This document shows, one piece after another, positions 6,845-14,521 of a stretch of DNA of 56,134 nt; the stretch's first letter is position 1; each line of letters starts with the position of its first letter. Origin of the DNA: Bacteroidales bacterium (GTDB taxonomy: Bacteria; Bacteroidota; Bacteroidia; Bacteroidales; UBA3663). The notes below the pieces were generated by a model. That model was given only the letters and a program-made list of their open reading frames with translations, made no database searches and was not told the origin of the DNA. The stretch lies in the NCBI GenBank assembly GCA_017632695.1, contig JAGBQS010000051.1, positions 1-56,134 of the forward strand, in the 5' to 3' direction. Both the position numbers and the translations under genes were made by a program.

Positions 6845-8491
6845 ATGAAAAAGAATTTCAATGTTATTAAGGCTCTCTTTTGGGCAGCAATTCTGACTGC
6901 CCCGGTTTTCGCTTCGTGCTCGGATGATGATGACAACACCGTCATCGACGAAGAGAATGTAGTTACCGACGATGCTACTGCCATAGCCCTTGCCAACGGT
7001 GCATACGGTCCGTTGCAGCGTCTGTCATCGTCTTTCAGTTTTATCATCGAGTTGCAGTCTGATCAGCTCATATCGTTCGAGGGTGAAGAAGAAGAAGCCG
7101 GCCCGGTCAACAGCCGATTTGAACAGGTTGAGAATACCTGGTATCAGGTCAAGATCTTCAATTATCTCTATACCTCTATTACTAACGATAATACCACCAT
7201 CACCGAGGTAAGCAAGGCTTACAAGAAGGGCAAGGTGTCCGATAATGCCTATAAGGCTGCCGTCGGCAAGGCAAAACTGCTTCGCGGTTTGTCATACCTC
7301 TATCTGGTGCAGCTATGGGGAGAGGTTCCTGTTTTCACTGAAGAGGGCGGCTCGGCTACCATTCGCCAAAGCATCGATGATGTCTATGCCCGGATTGTGG
7401 ACGACCTGACCGATGCCGAGGACCTGCTGTCCGATTATAGCGGCGACCCGATTACGCCATCCAAACAGGCTGCTCAGGCATTGTTGGCACGCGCCTACCT
7501 CAACTGGGGTTACAACCCGCTTTCGCAAAGCCAGGTGGCAGCTATTGCCAATACTCAGACTGACCCGCAGGTGAGCACTGATGCCGCCAAACTGCAGTTG
7601 GCTTATACTTATGCCAAGAAAGTGATTGACAGCGGTAAGCTGGCTTTGGCTTCCGACTTCTCAAAACTCTTCGGCCGTGAGTACGAATCCAATAAACTGG
7701 GGCAGAACGAGCATCTGCTTACCATTCATCACGATGGTGACTCGTATGATGCACAGGGCAACCACCAGACCCACTGCTCATGGACCTATCCTTACCAGAA
7801 CGGACAGAACGGACAGCTCTTCCAGCAGAACCACACTGAGGTGCCGGATGTAGACCTCTACGATGACTGGAAGGCTGCCGAACCCGACGACAAGCGTCTG
7901 GAGAAGACCTACATCATTTCGGCCGTCAATCCGGAGGATCAGTTTACCTATACATACTATGCTCCTTTTTATACACCAATTAACGGTAAGGGCTACGATG
8001 AAAGTTACGAAGACTCGCAGAACAAGGAAATCCTCTACAACTCGGTGGACCGCATTGAGGTTCGCTATGCAGAAGTGCTCCTAACGGCTGCCGAAGCCCT
8101 CGTCCAGTTGAACCGCAATGCAGAAGCTGCCACGTATTTCAACCAGCTCCGCCAGCGTGCAGGTGTTGCTTCGAAGTCTGCTCCTTCGTTTGCTGATATC
8201 AAGGCTGAATGGACCTATGAGTTCACCTACGAGCAGAAGTCGCTCCTGAACCATTACCGTTGGAAGGATCTTATTGCCAATGTGCAGAATGTGGCTACTT
8301 ATACGCACTTCGATCAGGCTCAGGTGCAGGCCGATTCCGAGGCATATCCATTGGCTGCTGCTTACTGGCAGAAGGTTTACAATCATCTGCATGCCAAGTA
8401 TGATAACGTTCGCGGCAAGCACTATCGCCAGCCAATCCCGCTGGGCCTCACTGGCGAGGTACTGGGCATCGAACAGAACCCTGGATATTAA
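6845..8491 (+). CDS. SusD/RagB-family surface lipoprotein
   Basis: 548 residues, a normal SusD length. Lipobox with Cys25 (VFASC) followed by SDDDD, a surface-export type signal. Helical TPR-like segments include LLRGLSYLYLVQLWGEVPVF (about 150-170) and YAEVLLTAAEALVQLNR (about 402-418), and the SusD end RQPIPLGLTGEVLGIEQNPGY is present. SusD proteins cap a SusC barrel and bind its ligand. The nearest unpaired SusC is at 683, separated by two genes but sharing promoter type and palindrome, so I infer they form one transporter. A terminator follows at once, so the gene is transcribed alone. Confidence 0.93.
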   Translation: MKKNFNVIKALFWAAILTAPVFASCSDDDDNTVIDEENVVTDDATAIALANGAYGPLQRLSSSFSFIIELQSDQLISFEGEEEEAGPVNSRFEQVENTWYQVKIFNYLYTSITNDNTTITEVSKAYKKGKVSDNAYKAAVGKAKLLRGLSYLYLVQLWGEVPVFTEEGGSATIRQSIDDVYARIVDDLTDAEDLLSDYSGDPITPSKQAAQALLARAYLNWGYNPLSQSQVAAIANTQTDPQVSTDAAKLQLAYTYAKKVIDSGKLALASDFSKLFGREYESNKLGQNEHLLTIHHDGDSYDAQGNHQTHCSWTYPYQNGQNGQLFQQNHTEVPDVDLYDDWKAAEPDDKRLEKTYIISAVNPEDQFTYTYYAPFYTPINGKGYDESYEDSQNKEILYNSVDRIEVRYAEVLLTAAEALVQLNRNAEAATYFNQLRQRAGVASKSAPSFADIKAEWTYEFTYEQKSLLNHYRWKDLIANVQNVATYTHFDQAQVQADSEAYPLAAAYWQKVYNHLHAKYDNVRGKHYRQPIPLGLTGEVLGIEQNPGY

Positions 8492-8508
8492 CCCTTTGCC
8501 TATACAAG

Positions 8509-8553
8509 TGATGCAGGATGGGGAGAAGCCTATTCTGCATCATCGTTTTTTTT
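8509..8553 (+). terminator. Intrinsic terminator after susD-like gene
   Basis: TGATGCAG (8509-8516) pairs with CTGCATCA (8535-8542), followed by eight T (8546-8553). Confidence 0.85.
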
Positions 8554-8629
8554 CGTACTTTATTTTCCCTGTAGGAAAATATTTTGTACAGAAGGGCGTT
8601 ATTATAATAAAGTCGATACAAAACTGATT

Positions 8630-9898
8630 ATGCATTTTCCGAAACTTTTGCGCAAATCTGCCAGCAACCAGCTCCTGCTATGGGGTGGAGCCTTGCTTGT
8701 CGGATCATTGTTGGGTTGTCTCAACCAGCCTTGGCTCAACAGTGGCTTCGATTTTGTGGCTTCCGTCTTTACCCGACTGTTCCAGTTTGTAGCGGTTCCT
8801 ACTATTGCATTGGCTGTCATCACCACGCTGTCGTCATTGGGCGAGCAACATAAGATGGGCAGGGTCTTTCTGCATACGCTGACGTTCACGCTGCTTACCA
8901 CTGTTTGTGCCGCAGGTGTGGGTCTGGGACTGTTTCTTTGGGTTCGTCCTGCTAATCTTCCTACCGATGTGGTGGCTTCTTTGGCCCAGTCGGCCGATGC
9001 GTTACCCGATGTTGCCAAGGCATCGTACTACGATCATATCCTGTCGGTAATACCCAACAATATTCTGTATCCGTTCCTGTCGGCTAATGTGCTCAGTATT
9101 CTCATCGTGGCATCAGCTATGGGTCTCACAATTGCTTATCTGCGTCGGAAAGCTGATGCTGAGCACCAGGTGAACGAACCCGTTGAAACGGTCCTGAAGG
9201 TAATTGTGGGTCTTCAGGAGCTGTTATTTGCCATGATCCGGGCTTTGGTAAAGGTACTGCCTGTCGGCATTGTGGCTTTTGCCGGTCAGTTGGTGGCTCA
9301 GGTTGAGGGCGGTATCATAGTCGGCTCGTTGGGAACCTATACTTTGGTTATATTGGCGGCTAATCTGTTGCAGTTCTTCGTAGTCCTGCCCTTGTTCCTG
9401 CTTGTACGCGGACTTAACCCATGGCGGGTACTCAGGGCAATGACGCCCGCAGTACTGATGGCGTTGTTCACCAAGAGTTCGGCTGCCACGCTGCCAGTTA
9501 CCATCCGGTCGGCCGAAGAGAGGTTAGGGGTGAACCGTTCCGTATCGCGATTCGTACTTCCCATTTGCTGCACGGTTAACATGAACGGCTGTGCTACCTT
9601 TATATTGGTCACCTCGCTTTATGTGATGCAGAACGGCGGGACGGAACTGAGTATTGGCTCCATGATTCTGTGGCTGCTCATATCTGTCATTTCGGCGGTT
9701 GGAAATGCCGGCGTGCCGATGGGCTGCTATTTCCTGACCCTTTCGCTCATGGCTGGCATCCAGTCGCCGGCATTGGGTATCATGGGCATTATTCTGCCGA
9801 TCTTTACGGTTATCGATATGATCGAGACGGCTGAGAATGTGTGGAGTGACAGCTGTGTCTGTGCCATTGTTGACAAGCAGACAAAGAATTCAAAATAA
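8630..9898 (+). CDS. Na+/H+:dicarboxylate (DAACS/SLC1) symporter
   Basis: 422 residues with about eight hydrophobic segments and the family hairpin signature around MALFTKSSAATLPVTIRSAE (about 281-300), followed by the conserved PICCTVNMNGCATFILVTSL stretch and a late MGIILPIF segment. These transporters move C4-dicarboxylates or acidic/neutral amino acids with sodium or protons across the inner membrane. The substrate cannot be told from sequence alone. The gene lies after a terminator, so it is independent of the SusD unit, and is probably co-transcribed with the HMA-domain gene 24 nt downstream. Confidence 0.9.
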   Translation: MHFPKLLRKSASNQLLLWGGALLVGSLLGCLNQPWLNSGFDFVASVFTRLFQFVAVPTIALAVITTLSSLGEQHKMGRVFLHTLTFTLLTTVCAAGVGLGLFLWVRPANLPTDVVASLAQSADALPDVAKASYYDHILSVIPNNILYPFLSANVLSILIVASAMGLTIAYLRRKADAEHQVNEPVETVLKVIVGLQELLFAMIRALVKVLPVGIVAFAGQLVAQVEGGIIVGSLGTYTLVILAANLLQFFVVLPLFLLVRGLNPWRVLRAMTPAVLMALFTKSSAATLPVTIRSAEERLGVNRSVSRFVLPICCTVNMNGCATFILVTSLYVMQNGGTELSIGSMILWLLISVISAVGNAGVPMGCYFLTLSLMAGIQSPALGIMGIILPIFTVIDMIETAENVWSDSCVCAIVDKQTKNSK

Positions 9899-9922
9899 GT
9901 TAAGACGTAATTATTTGAATGT

Positions 9923-10240
9923 ATGAAAAAGATCATCCTCCTGGCCGTATTTGGCTTGTTGGCAACCGGTTCGTGGGCAGAAAACCTTCAGAAAGTTGTT
10001 TTTACTTCCGAACCGAAGATGGTTTGCCAGAACTGCGAGAATAACATCAAGAAGACAGCCCGCTTTGTGAAGGGCACCAAACTGATTGAGACTTCGCTGG
10101 CTGATCAGACCATCACCATTATATACGATGCCGATAAGGCCAAGCCAGCCGACTACGAAAAGGCTCTGCTTCGCATCAAACGCCAGCTGAAGGTGGTACA
10201 GGATCCGGTGCCCTATAAGGCTGATACTCCAAAACAGTAA
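9923..10240 (+). CDS. Exported heavy-metal-associated (HMA) domain protein
   Basis: 105 residues. Signal peptide at about 1-19 (LLATGSWA cleavage region), then an HMA/MerP-like fold with VCQNCENNIKKT, giving a Cys35-x2-Cys38 metal site, and a second half ITIIYDADKAKPADYEKAL typical of the domain. Such proteins bind Cu(I), Hg(II) or Zn(II) through the two Cys. Export to the periplasm makes a metal-handling role outside the cytoplasm likely. It fits with the OprC-like receptor and YtkA-like lipoprotein a few kb upstream. It could also be a degenerate HMA domain with a structural role, but the Cys pair is intact. Confidence 0.88.
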   Translation: MKKIILLAVFGLLATGSWAENLQKVVFTSEPKMVCQNCENNIKKTARFVKGTKLIETSLADQTITIIYDADKAKPADYEKALLRIKRQLKVVQDPVPYKADTPKQ

Positions 10241-10252
10241 AGGCTGCGAATG

Positions 10253-10300
10253 AAATTACCCTGCCGCAAGTGAAACGATCCATTTGCTGCAGGGTAATTT
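10253..10300. terminator. Hairpin terminator between convergent genes
   Basis: Twelve-base perfect inverted repeat AAATTACCCTGC (10253-10264) and GCAGGGTAATTT (10289-10300) just after the HMA gene. A second hairpin, GCTGATA (10324-10330) with TATCAGC (10336-10342), lies closer to the convergent btuG-like gene. Confidence 0.75.
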
Positions 10301-10351
10301 AGGATGCTCCATAAGGAGTATTAGCTGATAATCTGTATCAGCAGAGAACCA

Positions 10352-11422
10352 TTAATCGAAGATAGCCTTTGAAGCGTTGACACCGCCAATGTCACTGTAG
10401 CTGACCCAGCTGCTGCCTTTGCGGTCGGTTACATACAGGACAGAGTTGGTATAGTAGTCGGAGGTGCCGACGAAGATTTCTCCGTTCTTGGGATTAACGG
10501 CAAACAGGTAGAGGCTGATGTCGGAGAGCTTAGCCGAGATAGTATCGTTGGCAAAGACGGGCTCAGAGCTGACTGCCTTCTTCTGGAGGTCATACTTAAA
10601 GAACGAAGTCTCGTAGGTGTAAGTGGGGTAGTCAGGCACGCAGTTGGCGAAATATACATACTTGCCATCGGCAGAAAGAGTCATGTGGCTTGCTTCTTCA
10701 ACAGTTTCGACCTGGAAACGGTTGTTGACATCGATGCTCGAGATGGTGGAGATAGCCGACGAATAATCCGATGTGTAGGCTGTAGTCTTGACCAGCACTT
10801 TGCCGGTTCCGGTAGCCAGCAGGGTAGAGGGGTTGTTGGGGACGGTAACATCCTGCACAGCCTCGAAAGTAGTCAGATCAATAACCGTAACGGTATTGCC
10901 ATAGCCATAATCGGAGTTGGCTGCCAAAAGATAATTGCCCTCGATGGCAAGACCTTCGGTATAAGAGCCGACTCCTACTTCAGCCTGCAGGGAAAGATCG
11001 GTGAGCGAGAGCTTGAGCACCTTGCTCTGGTAAGTGGAAACATAGAGATACTTGCCATCGGAAGCCAGATAGCGTGGCTGGTTGACGGTCTGGCGGCACT
11101 CTTCCTTGAAGGTGTCTTCGTTAAGTTTGCAGACGTAGTTCGAACCATGGACACTTACATAATAAGTGTCTTTGACCTCGATAATGTCCTGACCCGTATC
11201 GCCCATATACTGGCCGTTGGCCTGGTAATAGACATCGGCGTTGATTTCACCTTTACGGAACTCGGTCAGATCCGAATTGTTGTGTCCGTAACTGCCTTCG
11301 TAGAGAATGACGGCTTCGGACTTAGGGGTGTAATCACCGTTTTTTACAGATACTTCATCATCGTCGCTACAAGAAGCGAACAGGCAAGCAAAGATGCTTA
11401 CGAATAAAGAAAGTTTCTTCAT
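10352..11422 (-). CDS. btuG: BtuG-like surface beta-propeller lipoprotein (vitamin B12 capture)
   Basis: 356 residues. Lipobox with Cys18 (CLFASC) followed by SDDDE, a surface-export signal. The rest is a repeated YncE-like beta-propeller with blade motifs such as PRYLASDGKYLYVSTY, TVTVIDLTTFEAV and HMTLSADGKYVYFAN. In Bacteroides, BtuG is a surface lipoprotein of this fold that binds cobalamin very tightly and hands it to BtuB. Position supports this: it lies 52 nt downstream of a BtuB-like receptor gene that begins with a cobalamin riboswitch, on the same strand. The fold alone is not specific, so the name rests mainly on context. Confidence 0.82.
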   Translation of the reverse strand: MKKLSLFVSIFACLFASCSDDDEVSVKNGDYTPKSEAVILYEGSYGHNNSDLTEFRKGEINADVYYQANGQYMGDTGQDIIEVKDTYYVSVHGSNYVCKLNEDTFKEECRQTVNQPRYLASDGKYLYVSTYQSKVLKLSLTDLSLQAEVGVGSYTEGLAIEGNYLLAANSDYGYGNTVTVIDLTTFEAVQDVTVPNNPSTLLATGTGKVLVKTTAYTSDYSSAISTISSIDVNNRFQVETVEEASHMTLSADGKYVYFANCVPDYPTYTYETSFFKYDLQKKAVSSEPVFANDTISAKLSDISLYLFAVNPKNGEIFVGTSDYYTNSVLYVTDRKGSSWVSYSDIGGVNASKAIFD

Positions 11423-11474
11423 TGTTTTGTTTTTTGATTGGGTTGTTAATAATATGGTTTGTTAAAACATGTTT

Positions 11475-13430
11475 CTAATGCCTGATTCTTACAGATATCC
11501 GATACTGTCTGCCCGGCATGGGATAGTATTGGATGAGCGAGTACTGCTCGTCCGTAAGATTCTGTACCGTAGCCTGCAACTCCAGCCACTTCCAGTTGCG
11601 TGATACAGAGATGCTGTGTTCGCTGAAAGGTTCCAGCCGATACCGGAAGGTGTTCATGGTGGAGCTGTAACGTTCGGAGGTCCATTGTGCTGAATACCCC
11701 ACGTTCAGCCAAGGGGTCCGGATGATAAGCATGCCATTGGCAGTGTGGCGGGGCATATAGGGCAGAGGCTTCCGATAAGTGTTAGGGTTTTGCGGATTGT
11801 CGAGGTTGCGTGTGTCTTGCAACTGGTAGTTGGCCGACAGTTCCATCGGGCAATGAGGAACCGGAAACAAAATATGAGTGGAAACTTCGATTCCCTGACT
11901 TACCGCTTCGCCCAGATTGCCTACTTTCCAGGCAAACGCTGTCGGAAAGGCGATGAGTTTGTCTTTAACGCGATAGTGGTAAACATCGGCTGTTGCCGAC
12001 ATCCGTATTTGCCGCAGGGAGCCGGAGTATGTGAGGCCGATATTATGCTCGCGAGCTTTTTCCGGATTGAGGTTATGGTTGCCAAGCACATAGTAATAAG
12101 TCTCGTTGAAGGTAGGGAGACGGAATGCCACTCTCGACATCCACCTTAACCGCACGTCGTGGTCGGGATTGCTCCAAAGCGGAACCGAGGCAGCAATGGT
12201 TGGTGACCAGGCGCTATGGTTCCGATTCTCTTCGGAACTGATAGTGTAAAGCAGTCCGCCCTGAATCTGATATTTCCGATAGGAAGCATCTGTTCGGAGA
12301 ACACCATAGTGGGTGGTTCTCTGTACGCTATGGGCAGTACTCAGATTACTGTGAAGAGAAGCAAGAAGCACGTCGTAGAGCAGACTGAAGCGTACCCGGA
12401 TTGGACCCGCCTCCAAACTTTTCATGGCACCTGCGGATCCGTAATATTCGTTTTGCCGATAGTTGTAGACGTGCTGTACGGATGCAGTTTCGGTGGGTTG
12501 TTGCTGTCCGTCGTTGTAATGCGTCATGGCGTGGTTATATTTGGTACGGATTACCAAAGTCCAATGTCTGCTGAATTCCCGCTGGTACTTTGCCTGAAGA
12601 AGCCCGTTTGCCTCGCGCATGTGCTCGTGCGTTTCATAATTATATAGCACAACACTACCTGGCAGACGGCGGTCATTGAAATACCCGGCTCCTTTTATCT
12701 GCCAGCATCCCTTATGATAATTCAATTCCGTGTTCAGGTCGTCCACACGTCCGTTGTGCCTGCGTTCATTCAGTTTTTTGTCGCCGTTATTAAGCGTGAA
12801 GGGATAGTTCCCGTCGGTATGCCGATAGTTGGTATGGGCTGAAAGTCCGTTCTTCCATGCAAAGGAAGTCATCGCATTCAGGGTATTCCACGAACCGTAA
12901 GATGCACAGAACAGGTTACTGCTTTGTGATGTGAGAGAAATAAGTCCGCTATAACAGTCGACGGCTGCCGGTGTAAGCAGATCGGAAGAGGTGCCGATTC
13001 CCAATCGGATTTCGCTGAGTTGCTGGCTTCCGAAGCGGGCAACGTCGATCTGTCCTGCCTGTGCGTTGCTGACAGGGATTCCATCGTACAAAACACCTGT
13101 ATGCGTGGCACCCAGATTGCGAATGGATACCGTCTTCATACCGCCCAGTCCTCCATAGTCCTTTACCGAAATGCCGTTCATGAGTTTCAGGGCTTCGCCA
13201 ACTTCCGTGATGCCGAGACGCTGAAGGGCTTCGGAGTGGAGGCTTTGCTGGGGAGTAGCTGTTGTTGTGCTGGTGCGTACAACTGTTGCCGTGGCCTCGA
13301 CAGAGGTCTCGGATAGGGTTCGTGTAGAGATACTATCGGTCGCAACGCCCATAGTGAGCGCAGCAAACACAAGTAGCAGCATAGAGCAGAATTGTGTTAA
13401 CTGATTAAACGGCGTCCGTCCTCCGTACAT
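11475..13430 (-). CDS. btuB: BtuB-like TonB-dependent vitamin B12 receptor
   Basis: 651 residues. Hydrophobic signal at about 17-31, a plug with LGITEVGEALKLMNGISVKD, VSIRNLGATHTGVLYDGIPV and LLTPAAVDCYSG, and a barrel ending in MPGRQYRISVRIRH. The plug style and size match BtuB-type receptors, not SusC. The cobalamin riboswitch directly upstream makes B12 or a related corrinoid the likely substrate. The start at 13430 puts the AUG in the loop of a hairpin next to the aptamer; the next Met (codon 17, at 13382) would shorten the positive part of the signal peptide, so I prefer 13430. The btuG-like gene follows in the same operon. Confidence 0.9.
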   Translation of the reverse strand: MYGGRTPFNQLTQFCSMLLLVFAALTMGVATDSISTRTLSETSVEATATVVRTSTTTATPQQSLHSEALQRLGITEVGEALKLMNGISVKDYGGLGGMKTVSIRNLGATHTGVLYDGIPVSNAQAGQIDVARFGSQQLSEIRLGIGTSSDLLTPAAVDCYSGLISLTSQSSNLFCASYGSWNTLNAMTSFAWKNGLSAHTNYRHTDGNYPFTLNNGDKKLNERRHNGRVDDLNTELNYHKGCWQIKGAGYFNDRRLPGSVVLYNYETHEHMREANGLLQAKYQREFSRHWTLVIRTKYNHAMTHYNDGQQQPTETASVQHVYNYRQNEYYGSAGAMKSLEAGPIRVRFSLLYDVLLASLHSNLSTAHSVQRTTHYGVLRTDASYRKYQIQGGLLYTISSEENRNHSAWSPTIAASVPLWSNPDHDVRLRWMSRVAFRLPTFNETYYYVLGNHNLNPEKAREHNIGLTYSGSLRQIRMSATADVYHYRVKDKLIAFPTAFAWKVGNLGEAVSQGIEVSTHILFPVPHCPMELSANYQLQDTRNLDNPQNPNTYRKPLPYMPRHTANGMLIIRTPWLNVGYSAQWTSERYSSTMNTFRYRLEPFSEHSISVSRNWKWLELQATVQNLTDEQYSLIQYYPMPGRQYRISVRIRH

Positions 13431-13451
13431 CGCGGAGTCTTGGTCACGGAC
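13414..13451 (-). promoter_or_regulatory. Expression-platform hairpin of the cobalamin riboswitch, holding the btuB start codon
   Basis: Outer stem 13446-13451 with 13414-13419 (GTCCGT/ACGGAC on the minus strand) and inner stem 13433-13437 with 13421-13425 (CTCCG/CGGAG). The 7-nt loop CGATGTA contains the ATG at 13430-13428. It directly follows the closing stem of the aptamer, so it is placed to control translation start. Confidence 0.65.
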
Positions 13452-13625
13452 ACTGTGCAGCAGGTCTTCCGGCTAAGGCGACATTCAGAATGCTTCGCGG
13501 CCTTCCCATCCGTTAACAAAGATAGTGGCGTAGTGCGAAACAGTCGCTTACGGCTGCGGGACAGCTCCAGATTCTGACTGGATTCCCTTTTGAGCAAGCT
13601 TGGTTAGGACTTGCACTGCAACAGT
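13452..13625 (-). promoter_or_regulatory. Cobalamin riboswitch (aptamer)
   Basis: On the minus strand the conserved core is readable: GGGAATCC, then GAGCTGTCCCGCAGCCGTAA, then GCCACTAT, and the B12 box AGCCGGAAGACCTGCTGC (about 13474-13457). The closing stem pairs 13616-13625 with 13452-13460 (TGCAG/CTGCA plus ACTG/CAGT around one bulge). It lies between lysE and btuB and should lower btuB-btuG expression when cobalamin is abundant. Confidence 0.95.
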
Positions 13626-13630
13626 ATTTA

Positions 13631-14344
13631 TTATGTTGAGGTAACGGCCAGAATGCCGTTGCCAATACCCCAAACTGCAATGATGAACATAATGACAGCT
13701 ATGGAGCGGTTGATGACCATGAGGGTGCGCAGTTTGAAATGATTGCGTACCTTATTGATTATCCAGGTGATGAGTAGCCACCAGCAGATAGCACCGGCAG
13801 CTATACTCACAAAGAAAAGCAGGTAAATGCCCCAACGCTCATCGCCCGCAACGAAAATAAAGCCGGCTCTTGAAAATAGCATCAGGTAGAAGAAAACGAT
13901 AGCCGGATTGCTGACAGTCAGTCCAAAACCCGAAAAGAAGAATTTCAGGACACTCCAGCCAGGTACTTTGCTTACCTTACGAACCTCAGAAGCCGAAAGC
14001 AGGGGCCCTTTGTTGGGTTCCTTGCTGTTCAGCGCTGAGGCCGGATTGCTTTGCCATAGGTAAATGCCATAGCCACCAATCAGGATGCCGCCGGCAAAAA
14101 GCAGCAGTGTCTGGTGATCATCAATCCAACTGACAACAAGGCTGACGGCAAAAGTCGACAGTAACGCATAGAACAGGTCGCTGAGTACCGCTCCCATGCC
14201 AGTAAACAAACCGGGAAGCCAGCCTCTATTGAGCGTGCGCTGAATGACCAGAATACCGGTCGGTCCCATAGGTGCCGAAACCAGAATTCCGAACATCATT
14301 CCCCAAAGAAGGGTGAATATTGCCGTCGCAAACAGTTGCTCCAT
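13631..14344 (-). CDS. LysE/RhtB-family exporter
   Basis: 237 residues with about six hydrophobic segments. The N-terminal GILVSAPMGPTGILVIQRTL and the following GLFTGMGAVLSDLFYALLS are the recognisable LysE-type translocator core. Family members export amino acids or other small molecules across the inner membrane; the substrate here is unknown. The gene is divergent from purL and lies just upstream of the B12 riboswitch, so it is not controlled by it unless by read-through. Confidence 0.88.
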   Translation of the reverse strand: MEQLFATAIFTLLWGMMFGILVSAPMGPTGILVIQRTLNRGWLPGLFTGMGAVLSDLFYALLSTFAVSLVVSWIDDHQTLLLFAGGILIGGYGIYLWQSNPASALNSKEPNKGPLLSASEVRKVSKVPGWSVLKFFFSGFGLTVSNPAIVFFYLMLFSRAGFIFVAGDERWGIYLLFFVSIAAGAICWWLLITWIINKVRNHFKLRTLMVINRSIAVIMFIIAVWGIGNGILAVTST

Positions 14345-14390
14345 TGCCGTATTTAGGTTACTTTTATGCCTTTATTACATGAAATATGGG

Positions 14391-14398
14391 CAAAGATA
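14391..14398 (-). promoter_or_regulatory. Probable -7 box for the LysE-family gene
   Basis: TATCTTTG on the minus strand, about 47 nt before the start codon. No clear TTTG at -33. Confidence 0.5.
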
Positions 14399-14442
14399 GC
14401 AATTATTTTTGTTTTTTGTACATTTATTTGAAAAAAAATAGT

Positions 14443-14450
14443 TATTTTTG
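14443..14450 (+). promoter_or_regulatory. Possible -7 box for purL
   Basis: TATTTTTG fits TAnnTTTG in an AT-rich divergent intergenic region. TTTG matches upstream (14415, 14427) are not at the usual spacing. Confidence 0.35.
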
Positions 14451-14521
14451 CCGCGTAATTAGGAATTTCACCCTTTTTGCACCCGAAAACTGACATTTTA
14501 AATTAAATTGATTCATTAGAA

